NCBI GenBank assembly: GCA_913009205.1
Contig: CAJVYC010000004.1
Location: forward strand, 1 to 64,000
Origin: an uncultured Fluviicola sp.
GTDB lineage: Bacteria > Bacteroidota > Bacteroidia > Flavobacteriales_D > Crocinitomicaceae
Direction: 5' to 3'
Length of the DNA stretch: 64,000 nt
Shown: piece by piece, positions 50,988 through 58,955 of the stretch
Position numbering within the stretch: the first letter of the stretch is position 1
How the letters are laid out: every line of letters starts with the position of its first letter
Position numbers and translations under genes: made by a program
Notes under the pieces: model-generated
Database searches by the model: none
Told to the model about the DNA's origin: nothing
The model's input: the letters and a program-made list of their open reading frames with translations, nothing else

Positions 50988-52832
50988 TTATTCTACGGTA
51001 ACAGACTTCGCTAAGTTTCTCGGTTGATCTACGTTACAGTTGCGCATAACGGCTATATGATACGAAAGCAATTGGAACGGAATTGTCGCCAAAAGTGGAA
51101 CCAAGTGTTCATCCGTTTCTGGAATTTCAATTACATGATCCGCAATTGCTTTAACCTGTGTATCTCCCTCAGTTACAATCGCAATTATTTTCCCTTTTCG
51201 CGCTTTAACTTCTTGAATGTTACTGACAACTTTTTCGTAAGAGGTGCCACTTGTCGCGATTACAAAAACGGGCATTTCCTCATCAATTAGAGCAATTGGA
51301 CCGTGTTTCATTTCAGCGGCTGGATACCCTTCAGCATGAATGTATGAAATTTCTTTCAACTTTAATGCGCCTTCAAGAGCTACTGGGAATGAACTTCCGC
51401 GTCCTAAGTACAATGCGTTTGCGGCATCTTTATATTGTGCAGAAATGTATTCTATTTTGTCATTTTTATCCAAAACTTTTTGAACTTTTGTTGGAATCGC
51501 TTCCAGTTCAGACAGCATTGTTCTGAATTTCGATTCGCTTATTGTGCCTTTCTTTTTCGCAAGAGATAAGGCCATTAACGTAAGAACCGTTACTTGAGCT
51601 GTAAAAGCTTTTGTTGATGCAACGCCAATTTCAGGACCAGCATGTGTATAAGACCCTGCATCAGTAATTCTAGATATGGAAGATCCAACAACATTACAAA
51701 CTCCAAGGATTGTTGCCCCCTTTGATTTTGCCAATTCAAGCGCCGCCATTGTATCTGCAGTTTCTCCAGATTGGGATACAGCAATTACAACATCGTTTTC
51801 AGTGATAATAGGATTTCTATATCGGAATTCACTCGCGTATTCCACCTCAACGTTGATGCGGGCTAAATCTTCAAATAAATATTCCCCGACCAAGCAAGCG
51901 TGCCATGAAGTTCCACAGGCAATCATGATGATACGGTTGGCATTGACCATTTTTTGCTCGTATTCTTTGATTCCTCCGAGAGAAACCCAACCTTCTTTAG
52001 CATTCAATCGACCTCTGAAACAATCCTCAATCGATCTTGGTTGTTCATGAATTTCTTTCAACATGAAATGATTATATCCACCTTTTTCTATAGCTTCAAG
52101 ATGCAATTCAAGTTCTTCGATATATGGAGTTTTCTCGATATCATCGATTCCATAAAGCTTCATTTCCCTTCCAGCACGAAGAACAGCAATTTCTTCGTCA
52201 TTCATGTAAACCACTTTTTTCGTGTATTCCACCATCGGTGTTGCATCTGACGCACAATAGAAATCACCATCGTGACCAATTCCAACGACAAGCGGGCTAC
52301 TTTTTCGAGCTGCGATTAGTTTGTCCGGTTCACTTTTAGACATGACCACGATAGCATACGCTCCAATCACTTGTTGTAGTGCCAATCGAACGGATTCTCC
52401 AAGTTTTGTCCCTGTATTTTTTTGAATATCATCTATCAAGTAACACAAGACTTCAGTGTCGGTGTCACTTTTAAATGTATATCCTTTTCTCATTAATTCT
52501 TGCTTGAGCGGATTGTAATTCTCAATAATTCCATTGTGAATTATCGCCAAGTCTTGATCTTCTGAATAATGAGGGTGAGCGTTTACATCGTTTGGAGCAC
52601 CATGTGTTGCCCAACGCGTATGGCCAATTCCAGCTTTTCCGCCGGTATCTTTTCCTTCCGTAAATTCTTCAAGATTGGCAACTTTACCTGCCTTTTTAAA
52701 GATGTTAAGATTTCCATGATTAGAAAGTGCAACTCCTGCACTATCATATCCCCTGTATTCAAGACGTTTTAATCCCTTGACGATTATTGGATAAGCTTCT
52801 TTCTCTCCAATATAAGCAACAATTCCACACAT
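50988..52832 (-). CDS. glmS: Glutamine-fructose-6-phosphate aminotransferase (isomerising)
   Basis: GlmS makes glucosamine 6-phosphate, the first step to UDP-GlcNAc for peptidoglycan and LPS. The 614-residue length is standard. The N-terminal glutaminase domain begins MCGIVAY with the nucleophile Cys2 and contains GIGHTRWATHG and HNGIIENY. Two SIS isomerase domains follow, with ACGTSWHA, SQSGETADT and GRGSSFPVALEGALKLKE. The C-terminus DQPRNLAKSVTVE is the invariant family end. No glmS riboswitch is evident. It lies six bases downstream of the DUF4270 gene on the same strand. Confidence 0.97.
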   Translation of the reverse strand: MCGIVAYIGEKEAYPIIVKGLKRLEYRGYDSAGVALSNHGNLNIFKKAGKVANLEEFTEGKDTGGKAGIGHTRWATHGAPNDVNAHPHYSEDQDLAIIHNGIIENYNPLKQELMRKGYTFKSDTDTEVLCYLIDDIQKNTGTKLGESVRLALQQVIGAYAIVVMSKSEPDKLIAARKSSPLVVGIGHDGDFYCASDATPMVEYTKKVVYMNDEEIAVLRAGREMKLYGIDDIEKTPYIEELELHLEAIEKGGYNHFMLKEIHEQPRSIEDCFRGRLNAKEGWVSLGGIKEYEQKMVNANRIIMIACGTSWHACLVGEYLFEDLARINVEVEYASEFRYRNPIITENDVVIAVSQSGETADTMAALELAKSKGATILGVCNVVGSSISRITDAGSYTHAGPEIGVASTKAFTAQVTVLTLMALSLAKKKGTISESKFRTMLSELEAIPTKVQKVLDKNDKIEYISAQYKDAANALYLGRGSSFPVALEGALKLKEISYIHAEGYPAAEMKHGPIALIDEEMPVFVIATSGTSYEKVVSNIQEVKARKGKIIAIVTEGDTQVKAIADHVIEIPETDEHLVPLLATIPFQLLSYHIAVMRNCNVDQPRNLAKSVTVE

Positions 52833-52838
52833 AGTAAA

Positions 52839-54185
52839 CTAGAATTCGGTGTACACAATATTAAGTCTCGGCTTTCCTTTGTTGGTAGAATTTGCACCAT
52901 TAAAGATTATTCTATCGCCAGATGTAATATACAAAACAGGAGACAGTGCGAGACCAGTGTTGTCTATTTCTTTATTGACAACCGCTTGTGCATAGGCTCT
53001 CAAATCGATAGAATAGCTCTTGTTAAAATTGTTATATCCAACGAAACTGTAGAGCCCATAACCTCCTTCTTCAAGGAGAGTAGTGACAGCGATATCCGCT
53101 GACGGCTCATAATCTGCTCCGGTTTGGTATTGGACAGGGATTTCTAAGGTCGCTTTATGGATAACAGCGTTCGCAGGAATGTTATCCAGTCCTGGTACTT
53201 CAACGATTGCTCTACTTCCAAATGCTTGTGCGTAAAATTGATTTTGACCCAACGCAGGATTGTTTACAACATTTTCAACGTTCGTTCCAGACTGATCGAT
53301 GTCAACGTGATTGAATTTTGCAGTTTGGCTATTGATCAATAGGTCATAAGTATTCGAAACGCCATCTTGATTGTAGTAAATGGTCATTTTCGAATTCGTA
53401 TTGTTCAAATCGAAGTAGAACAAGCCTCCCTCGCCAGGTGATTGATAGCCGGTTCTCGTTCTAATATGTAATCCTTTAAAGAACTCTTTGAAGCCCTCGT
53501 TGGATGTGAATGCTCCATCGCCAATACCCGCTCTATTGATGATTTCCCAACCCAATTCATTTTTTAATCGAATGCGTAATTGAGGATCTAAAGTATCGCT
53601 TCCAACTACAGATTCGTTTGTTGTATTGAAGTTGTATTGTCCATAAGGGTTCGTTGTTGCCCCCATTGGATTATCGCTTCCATAGGTTAAATCTGGACTT
53701 GTACCGAAAGATTCAACGGTAGAAGACGCATAATAAGTCGTATTAAGAGATATAGTATCTCCTAGCCTAAATACTTCAACGTTTTGGACTCCTGATTTAC
53801 CATAAGATCCAGCGTATCTTAATCCCAAAACGACTGAATCGACTGTGATTGTGCTAGTACTCCCGAAGTCAGGAGAAAACGCTTTTAATTTAGCTTCAGT
53901 ATAAATTTCGGAGTTCACGGTTCCAAAAACAGGGTCGTTGTACGACCCCAAGACTCCGTAAATTGCAAAGCTAGTAGATAAGGAATCCATGTCGTCATAA
54001 ACCGTGTAGGTGTTGATCGAAAATGTATCGGTTCCGTTAGATCCTAGAATTTCGTTTTGATTTATTGTATTCTGTCCAATTGTATTAATTTTCTTTTTAC
54101 AAGAAAAACTAACAAAAAGTGCTGATAAAAAAGTAGCGGAAAGTATAATACCTTTCCGCCACATTAATGGTGTAATATTTTTCAT
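52839..54185 (-). CDS. DUF4270 family lipoprotein
   Basis: The ATG at 54185 (MKNITPLMWRKG) is preferred over one nine codons upstream that overlaps the preceding gene. The type II signal ends in SALFVSFSC, with Cys29 lipidated. The 448-residue body is beta-rich, with YGVLGSYNDPVFG, VDSVVLGLRY, IRLKNELGW and a C-terminal GKPRLNIVYTEF. The family is found across Bacteroidota at exactly this place, between glmS and a glycogen-synthase-like gene. Its molecular function is unknown, but an outer-membrane location is likely. It is part of the GT5-like/DUF4270/glmS operon. Confidence 0.88.
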   Translation of the reverse strand: MKNITPLMWRKGIILSATFLSALFVSFSCKKKINTIGQNTINQNEILGSNGTDTFSINTYTVYDDMDSLSTSFAIYGVLGSYNDPVFGTVNSEIYTEAKLKAFSPDFGSTSTITVDSVVLGLRYAGSYGKSGVQNVEVFRLGDTISLNTTYYASSTVESFGTSPDLTYGSDNPMGATTNPYGQYNFNTTNESVVGSDTLDPQLRIRLKNELGWEIINRAGIGDGAFTSNEGFKEFFKGLHIRTRTGYQSPGEGGLFYFDLNNTNSKMTIYYNQDGVSNTYDLLINSQTAKFNHVDIDQSGTNVENVVNNPALGQNQFYAQAFGSRAIVEVPGLDNIPANAVIHKATLEIPVQYQTGADYEPSADIAVTTLLEEGGYGLYSFVGYNNFNKSYSIDLRAYAQAVVNKEIDNTGLALSPVLYITSGDRIIFNGANSTNKGKPRLNIVYTEF

Positions 54186-54189
54186 TCTC

Positions 54190-55011
54190 CTATATGAGTA
54201 CTTCTGCTTCAATTACTTTGTCGATAAATTCAGAAACTTCTTTTGTTAAGTTTTCCTCAGCAACGAAGTCAAGTTTTTCGCATTCAGCTGAATCAAAAAT
54301 AGCACGAAGCTCTGCCGTTAATTCTTCACTACCAACGCTTATTCCGTCCGCATATTTTACAACGGCCTTAGAAATATTTTCAAAATTAGGCTCTTTGAAA
54401 TCAGCTGTTACGTCATCTGTGAATCCGTCAAATTTAAGTTTTTCGGTAAATTTCGAATCCCAATTATTGTTAAACCCTTCATTGAACATGTTATAGATAA
54501 CTTTCGTGTTCGTGAAATGAGGATCGTCTTTGTATAGTTTCTTGATGTACATTGGCATCAATGAAGTCATCCAACCATTACAGTGGATTACATCTGGCTG
54601 CCAACCAAGCTTTTTTACTGTTTCAAGAACTCCACGACAGAAGAACATAGAACGTTCGTCATTGTCTGGGTGGAAATTTTCATTCTCATCCATAACCGTT
54701 GACTTACGTCTGAAGTATTCATCATTGTCAATGAAATAAACTTGCATTCTTGCTGCAGAAATTGAGGCTACTTTGATAATTAACGGATGATCAGTGTCAT
54801 CGATAATCATGTTCATCCCCGATAAGCGGATAACTTCATGCAGTTGATGTCTTCTTTCGTTAATTACTCCGAACCGTGGCATAAATACACGAATTTCCTT
54901 TCCTCCTTCTTGAATCCCCTGCGCTAAGTTTCTTACAGTAGTCGACACCTCTGATTTTGGTAAAAAAGGTGAGATCTCCTGAGAAATAAAAAGTACTTTC
55001 TTTTTCTCCAT
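54190..55011 (-). CDS. Glycogen/starch synthase-like protein, N-terminal lobe only
   Basis: The 273 residues match the N-terminal Rossmann lobe of GT5 glycogen synthases: VLFISQEISPF at the start, NLAQGIQEGGKEIRVFMPRFGVI, FIDNDEYF, and WQPDVIHCNGWMTSLMPMYIK. The normal ADP-glucose loop KxGGLGDV is replaced by KSEVSTTV, and the whole C-terminal lobe that binds the nucleotide sugar is absent. The family is constantly linked with glmS and panC in Bacteroidota, so this shape is probably its normal one and not a truncation. Catalysis as a glycogen synthase is therefore doubtful. Four bases separate it from the DUF4270 start. Confidence 0.85.
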   Translation of the reverse strand: MEKKKVLFISQEISPFLPKSEVSTTVRNLAQGIQEGGKEIRVFMPRFGVINERRHQLHEVIRLSGMNMIIDDTDHPLIIKVASISAARMQVYFIDNDEYFRRKSTVMDENENFHPDNDERSMFFCRGVLETVKKLGWQPDVIHCNGWMTSLMPMYIKKLYKDDPHFTNTKVIYNMFNEGFNNNWDSKFTEKLKFDGFTDDVTADFKEPNFENISKAVVKYADGISVGSEELTAELRAIFDSAECEKLDFVAEENLTKEVSEFIDKVIEAEVLI

Positions 55012-55035
55012 GAAATTTTTATTATTAAAACTCTA

Positions 55036-55067
55036 CAAAAATATAGAAAAAAAAGTTGATTTTCAAC
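55036..55067 (-). promoter_or_regulatory. Promoter of the GT5-like/DUF4270/glmS operon
   Basis: On the minus strand the -7 box TATTTTTG (55043-55036) has a TTG at 55067-55065, 21 bases upstream, as the -33 element. It lies 24 bases before the ATG at 55011 and is back to back with the panC promoter. Confidence 0.5.
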
Positions 55068-55076
55068 ATAAACATA

Positions 55077-55084
55077 TAGTTTTG
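55077..55084 (+). promoter_or_regulatory. Bacteroidota -7 box (TAGTTTTG) of panC
   Basis: TAGTTTTG matches TAnnTTTG and ends 21 bases before the panC ATG at 55106. The divergent promoter of the glmS operon lies next to it. Confidence 0.45.
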
Positions 55085-55105
55085 TTGGGTTCAATTCGTT
55101 TCTAA

Positions 55106-55954
55106 ATGGGGGATATCAAGGTTTTTAAGACGGTTGTTTCTATACAATCCATACTGCAATTTGATTACAAAAAATCGAAAATCGGTCTAGTACCCACAAT
55201 GGGCGCGCTTCATGAGGGACACATGACACTCGTTCAAAGGTCCATTAAGGAAAACGATTGCACTATTGTCAGCATTTTTGTAAATCCAATTCAATTCAAT
55301 AATGCATCTGACTTAGAGAATTATCCACGTAATATGGAGCAAGATCTCCAACTTTTGAAAGAACAAGGTGATGTTATCGTCTTTGCACCTTCTGTTTCAG
55401 AAGTGTACCCGGAAAATTTTCAAACGGTTAAATTGGAATTAGGACAGATGGGATTGGTCATGGAAGGAAAATTCAGAGAAGGACATTTCGATGGTGTAGT
55501 GAATGTCGTGAATCGTTTGTTCGAAATAATTCATCCTGCGCATGCCTATTTTGGATTGAAGGATTTTCAGCAATTGGCTGTTGTCCAATATATGACCAAG
55601 AAATTTGCTTTGGACCTGAAGATAGTTGGGTGCGAAATTTATCGTGAAAAATCAGGATTGGCCAGTAGTAGCCGAAATCAACGTTTAACAGAATCACAAT
55701 TGATTGAAGCGCTCGTGATTTCACAAGCGTTGAAACAAGCCAAAATATCAGCAATCGATAAATCGATTCAAGAAGTAATTGAAGAAGCCAAAAGAATTTT
55801 TGCAGCCTCTAGCCTTGAATTGGAGTATTTTCAAATCGTTGATCCAACGACTTTAATGGATTTGAAAGAATGGAAATCAGGCGCACATGCCTGTTTGACA
55901 GCATACTGCGGTGAGGTTCGGCTTCTGGATAATTTACAGCTAAAACCTGCTTAA
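55106..55954 (+). CDS. panC: Pantoate-beta-alanine ligase
   Basis: PanC condenses pantoate and beta-alanine, using ATP, to make pantothenate. The 282-residue protein has GLVPTMGALHEGHMTLV with the nucleotidyltransferase HxGH motif (HEGH), IFVNPIQF, GKFREGHFDGVVNVV, YFGLKDFQQLAVV and SSSRNQRLT in place of the KMSKS-like loop. The neighbouring panD provides the beta-alanine, and the divergent glmS group completes a conserved Bacteroidota neighbourhood. The start ATG is the first in frame after the promoter. Confidence 0.96.
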   Translation: MGDIKVFKTVVSIQSILQFDYKKSKIGLVPTMGALHEGHMTLVQRSIKENDCTIVSIFVNPIQFNNASDLENYPRNMEQDLQLLKEQGDVIVFAPSVSEVYPENFQTVKLELGQMGLVMEGKFREGHFDGVVNVVNRLFEIIHPAHAYFGLKDFQQLAVVQYMTKKFALDLKIVGCEIYREKSGLASSSRNQRLTESQLIEALVISQALKQAKISAIDKSIQEVIEEAKRIFAASSLELEYFQIVDPTTLMDLKEWKSGAHACLTAYCGEVRLLDNLQLKPA

Positions 55955-55998
55955 GTAAATCTTAAAATGCATAACTTTGTGCCGTTATTGCGTTTAGA

Positions 55999-56030
55999 TT
56001 TGCGCAGTTTAACGGAACAATCTAATTTTG
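55999..56030 (+). promoter_or_regulatory. Promoter of panD
   Basis: TTTG (55999-56002) and TAATTTTG (56023-56030) stand 20 bases apart, the expected Bacteroidota -33/-7 arrangement. The -7 box ends seven bases before the ATG at 56038, so the leader must be very short. Two other TAnnTTTG matches (55972-55979 and 55995-56002) lie close by. Confidence 0.55.
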
Positions 56031-56037
56031 AAAAGGC

Positions 56038-56388
56038 ATGTTGATTCAAGCAGTTAAATCAAAAATACATCGCGTTTCAGTAACGCAAGCAGAGTTAAAT
56101 TATATCGGGAGCATTACTATTGACGAGAATTTAATGGAGGCGTCAAATATTATTGAAGGTGAACGCGTTCAAATCGTTAATATTAATAATGGCGAACGTT
56201 TGGAAACGTATGTTATTAAGGGAGATCGTGGAACAGGAACAATTTGTTTGAATGGACCAGCGGCCAAAAAGGTTTCTATTGGTGATAAAATCATTATTAT
56301 TGGATACGGTTTTATGGATTTTGAAGAAGCAAAATCATTTAAACCTACTATTGTCTTTCCTAATGAGGAGACGAATCAAATTGACTGA
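56038..56388 (+). CDS. panD: Aspartate 1-decarboxylase
   Basis: PanD makes beta-alanine from aspartate. The 116-residue proenzyme cleaves itself between Gly24 and Ser25 (YIGSITID), turning Ser25 into the pyruvoyl cofactor. The catalytic region [15 protein letters not shown] is intact, as is [20 protein letters not shown]. The gene has its own promoter, although panC lies just upstream on the same strand. The flippase-like gene starts three bases after its stop. Confidence 0.97.
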   Translation: MLIQAVKSKIHRVSVTQAELNYIGSITIDENLMEASNIIEGERVQIVNINNGERLETYVIKGDRGTGTICLNGPAAKKVSIGDKIIIIGYGFMDFEEAKSFKPTIVFPNEETNQID

Positions 56389-56391
56389 TAC

Positions 56392-57366
56392 TTGAAAAAT
56401 AAGGCCATCAAAATTCTAAAAATTGTAATTCCGATTGGAATTGGAATTTACCTTACTTGGTATTTTTTTAATGGAATGGATGATGGGGATATTCAGAAAA
56501 CCAAAAACGCGTTTTTTGATGCGAATTATTTCTGGATTGCCCTGAGTTTATTGGTTGCGTTCCTTGGTCATTTAAGTCGAGCCTATCGTTGGCGTTTTTT
56601 ATTGGAGCCTTTGGGGTATAATCCTAAATTGAGTAATGCTTACCATGCTGTTATGGCGGGTTATATTATTAATTATACGATTCCAAGATCTGGTGAGATA
56701 GCAAGAGCTGGCTTGATGACTAGTTATGAGAAAATTCCCTTCGAAAAAGGATTTGCAACAATTATCATCGAGCGATTGATTGATGTATTGATGCTCGGAG
56801 GAATCATCTTTTTGACAGGGCTCCTGCAAACAAAATCTGATAAATTGGATAAGATCATGACATCTGATCCTGAGGAGCCGAGTTATTTGATTTTGTATAT
56901 TTTAGGAGGAGCTGTATTATTCGGAATTGTCGGTTTGGTTGTTTATTTCAAGAATGAAAAAGTAAAAGGAGTCGTTAACAAAAAGATCATAAGTTTCTGG
57001 GAAGGACTCAAGTCCATTTGGACAATGAAGAAGAAATGGGCGTTCATTTTCCATACACTGTTGATTTGGTTAAGCTACATCGTCATGATTTGGTTTTCTG
57101 CACTGGCTTTTGAAGAAACTGAGAACCTACCCGTCGAAGCGCTTTTGGGTGCTTTCGTTGTAGGAGCGTTTGCTGTTGCGCTGTTGCCTGGAGGAATTGG
57201 GGTCTATCCATTATGGATAACAGGCGTACTGCTATTGTATGGTGTAGATTTCGCAGGGTTTGGAATATTTATTTGGGTTGTACAAACAGGGCTTTTGGTC
57301 GTGTTAGGATTGCTTTCCTTATTTTTAATTCAACGCCAACCTAAAATTGAAATAGAACAGGAATGA
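56392..57366 (+). CDS. Lysylphosphatidylglycerol synthase-like flippase domain protein (UPF0104)
   Basis: The gene begins with TTG three bases after the panD stop. The 324-residue protein has about eight membrane segments, with the family signatures YHAVMAGYIINYTIPRSGEIARA and IIERLIDVLMLGGII in the first half and a GGIGVYPLW motif near the C-terminus. It matches the membrane domain of MprF without the transferase domain. Family members move lipids or glycolipids across the membrane; the substrate is not known here. It overlaps the next gene by four bases. Confidence 0.87.
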   Translation: MKNKAIKILKIVIPIGIGIYLTWYFFNGMDDGDIQKTKNAFFDANYFWIALSLLVAFLGHLSRAYRWRFLLEPLGYNPKLSNAYHAVMAGYIINYTIPRSGEIARAGLMTSYEKIPFEKGFATIIIERLIDVLMLGGIIFLTGLLQTKSDKLDKIMTSDPEEPSYLILYILGGAVLFGIVGLVVYFKNEKVKGVVNKKIISFWEGLKSIWTMKKKWAFIFHTLLIWLSYIVMIWFSALAFEETENLPVEALLGAFVVGAFAVALLPGGIGVYPLWITGVLLLYGVDFAGFGIFIWVVQTGLLVVLGLLSLFLIQRQPKIEIEQE

Positions 57367-57884
57367 AAGGACTTCGCCTAAAGCATATTGAAGACAAGCT
57401 CATGGACCACGTTTCTGCGGCTAGAAGAATTGAGACTTGGCGTTTGAAAGAGGATAAGATCGTTTTTACGAATGGTTGTTTTGATATCCTGCACAAAGGC
57501 CATGTTTCGTATTTGGCGGAAGCTGCTTCTTTGGGAAATAGGCTTGTGGTGGCACTTAATACTGACGCTTCTGTTAAAAGGCAAGGCAAAGGAGATGATC
57601 GTCCTGTAAACAATGAAGATGCAAGATCCATCGTGATGTCTGCGCTTGGCTTCGTTGATATGGTCGTATTTTTTGACAAGGACACACCGATTGACTTGAT
57701 TGAAAAGCTACGGCCAGACATTCTCGTTAAGGGGGCCGACTATGACCCTAAAGAGACTGATAAAACGTCGAAGTCGTACATTGTAGGTTCGGATATCGTC
57801 ATCGCCAATGGAGGAGAAGTGAAGGCAATTCCACTTGTCAAAGGTTATTCTACTTCCTCGATAATCAATAAGTTAAGGGATTAG
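57363..57884 (+). CDS. rfaE2: D-glycero-beta-D-manno-heptose 1-phosphate adenylyltransferase
   Basis: The 173-residue protein is the stand-alone nucleotidyltransferase half of HldE. It carries FTNGCFDILHKGHVSYL with the HKGH motif, VVALNTDASV, RPVNNEDARSIVMSAL, LRPDILVKGADYD and a C-terminal KGYSTSSIINKL. It would activate heptose for LPS-type glycans, if the partner kinase is encoded elsewhere; a related glycerol-phosphate-type substrate is possible. The start overlaps the flippase-like gene by four bases, which fits a shared envelope role. Confidence 0.9.
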   Translation: MKGLRLKHIEDKLMDHVSAARRIETWRLKEDKIVFTNGCFDILHKGHVSYLAEAASLGNRLVVALNTDASVKRQGKGDDRPVNNEDARSIVMSALGFVDMVVFFDKDTPIDLIEKLRPDILVKGADYDPKETDKTSKSYIVGSDIVIANGGEVKAIPLVKGYSTSSIINKLRD

Positions 57885-57959
57885 GCAAACTATTTTAAAT
57901 AATAATTTCCAGCTATATTTAAAATTTGCTATGTTTATCACCTAAAATCCAACACTATT

Positions 57960-58379
57960 ATGACAAACCTATTATTTATTACTATCCTATTAATTGGTCT
58001 ATTGGGATGCAATCTGGCAGATGATGCGGACTACATTGAAATCTCAGATGAAATGTGCGGATGTTTTAATGAAGCTACTGCCGGTCTCTCTGAAGAAGGA
58101 AGAGACGTTATTATTGAAGCCGGAAAAAATGATGTTAATTTTGAAATTGCATTGACTGAGTACGCTCAAAATGAGCCTGTTAAAGGAATGCAGGACAATT
58201 TGGTACTGATGAATCTTGGTAATCAAGGCTTTATGGACTGCATGACTGACATTGAGGAGAAGTACGATGAAGTATATACGACAGATTCTGAAGGCGAAAT
58301 CTTACAAAAAGTTATGAAGATTATGCAAAAGAATGAAAGTTGTGATTTGACTTATGCCATAATGAAGACTAATCTTTAG
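57960..58379 (+). CDS. Small lipoprotein with conserved CxC motif (paralogue 1)
   Basis: The type II signal MTNLLFITILLIGLLGC gives a lipidated Cys17. The 139-residue protein contains SDEMCGCFNEATAGL, GFMDCMTDIEEKYDE and a C-terminal NESCDLTYAIM. Each of these has a counterpart at the same place in the next gene, with four cysteines after the lipobox conserved in both (CxC, DCM, SCD). I recognise no named family, though small flavobacterial secreted proteins with a CxCF motif are common. The spacing before the rfaE2 stop is 75 bases. Confidence 0.75.
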   Translation: MTNLLFITILLIGLLGCNLADDADYIEISDEMCGCFNEATAGLSEEGRDVIIEAGKNDVNFEIALTEYAQNEPVKGMQDNLVLMNLGNQGFMDCMTDIEEKYDEVYTTDSEGEILQKVMKIMQKNESCDLTYAIMKTNL

Positions 58380-58469
58380 ACGAAAAAACAAAATATATGC
58401 GGCCAATTCTTTTATTTAGTGTCAGTATTTTTTATTCAAGTATTTCTTTAATTGTATAACAAAGCCCCA

Positions 58470-58946
58470 ATGAAAATCTTTTTTCCAATCATAATTTTTG
58501 TCTTTTCAACTGGATTAACTTTCGGTCAAGAAGTACCTCAAACAAGCGAGGAAATGACAGTTGTTGAATCAGAAGTGGAAAGCGGAGTTCCTGAAGATGA
58601 AGTATATGAGAATGTTGCAAATGAGATGTGTGCTTGCTTCAATACCGAGGCAGAAGGAATTTCTGATGGAATGAGGAAGGTCATAGAAGATGCTGGAAAA
58701 AGCGGGACAAGTTTGCGGGAAGTAGTTATGGGACATGCTTCGGCAAACCCTGAACAGGGTGAAATAGATATGGGAATCATATCAAAAATATACGGCGATG
58801 AATTGATGAGCTGTATGTCTAAAGTTCAATCAAAATATAAGGATACTGACATTGATAGCTCAGACGAAGTACTTATGGAATTCCTTCAAAAAGTGGATTC
58901 ATGTGGATTGACATATGCTTTTTTACTGGAAGGATTGAGACAATAA
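58470..58946 (+). CDS. Small secreted protein with conserved CxC motif (paralogue 2)
   Basis: The ATG at 58470 starts a signal peptide (MKIFFPIIIFVFSTGLTFGQ) and is preferred over a TTG six codons upstream. Unlike its neighbour it is not a lipoprotein. The 158-residue protein repeats the same plan after an acidic linker: ANEMCACFNTEAEGI, MRKVIEDAGKSG, LMSCMSKVQSKYKD and VDSCGLTYAFL. The pair arose by tandem duplication and then changed its location signals. Function is unknown. Confidence 0.75.
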   Translation: MKIFFPIIIFVFSTGLTFGQEVPQTSEEMTVVESEVESGVPEDEVYENVANEMCACFNTEAEGISDGMRKVIEDAGKSGTSLREVVMGHASANPEQGEIDMGIISKIYGDELMSCMSKVQSKYKDTDIDSSDEVLMEFLQKVDSCGLTYAFLLEGLRQ

Positions 58947-58955
58947 TTAGGAGCT

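Noticed and set aside
50842-51027. A 61-codon plus-strand frame ending in YSTVTDFAKFLG
   Set aside because: Its last third is exactly the antisense of the conserved GlmS C-terminus (DQPRNLAKSVTVE), a well-known source of false small genes. The first part has no recognised homology and overlaps an inverted repeat.
54190-55011. The GT5-like gene as a third truncated gene
   Set aside because: Unlike the stubs at the two junctions it has a normal stop, an operon neighbour four bases away, and a position and size that recur in Bacteroidota, so it is most likely complete.
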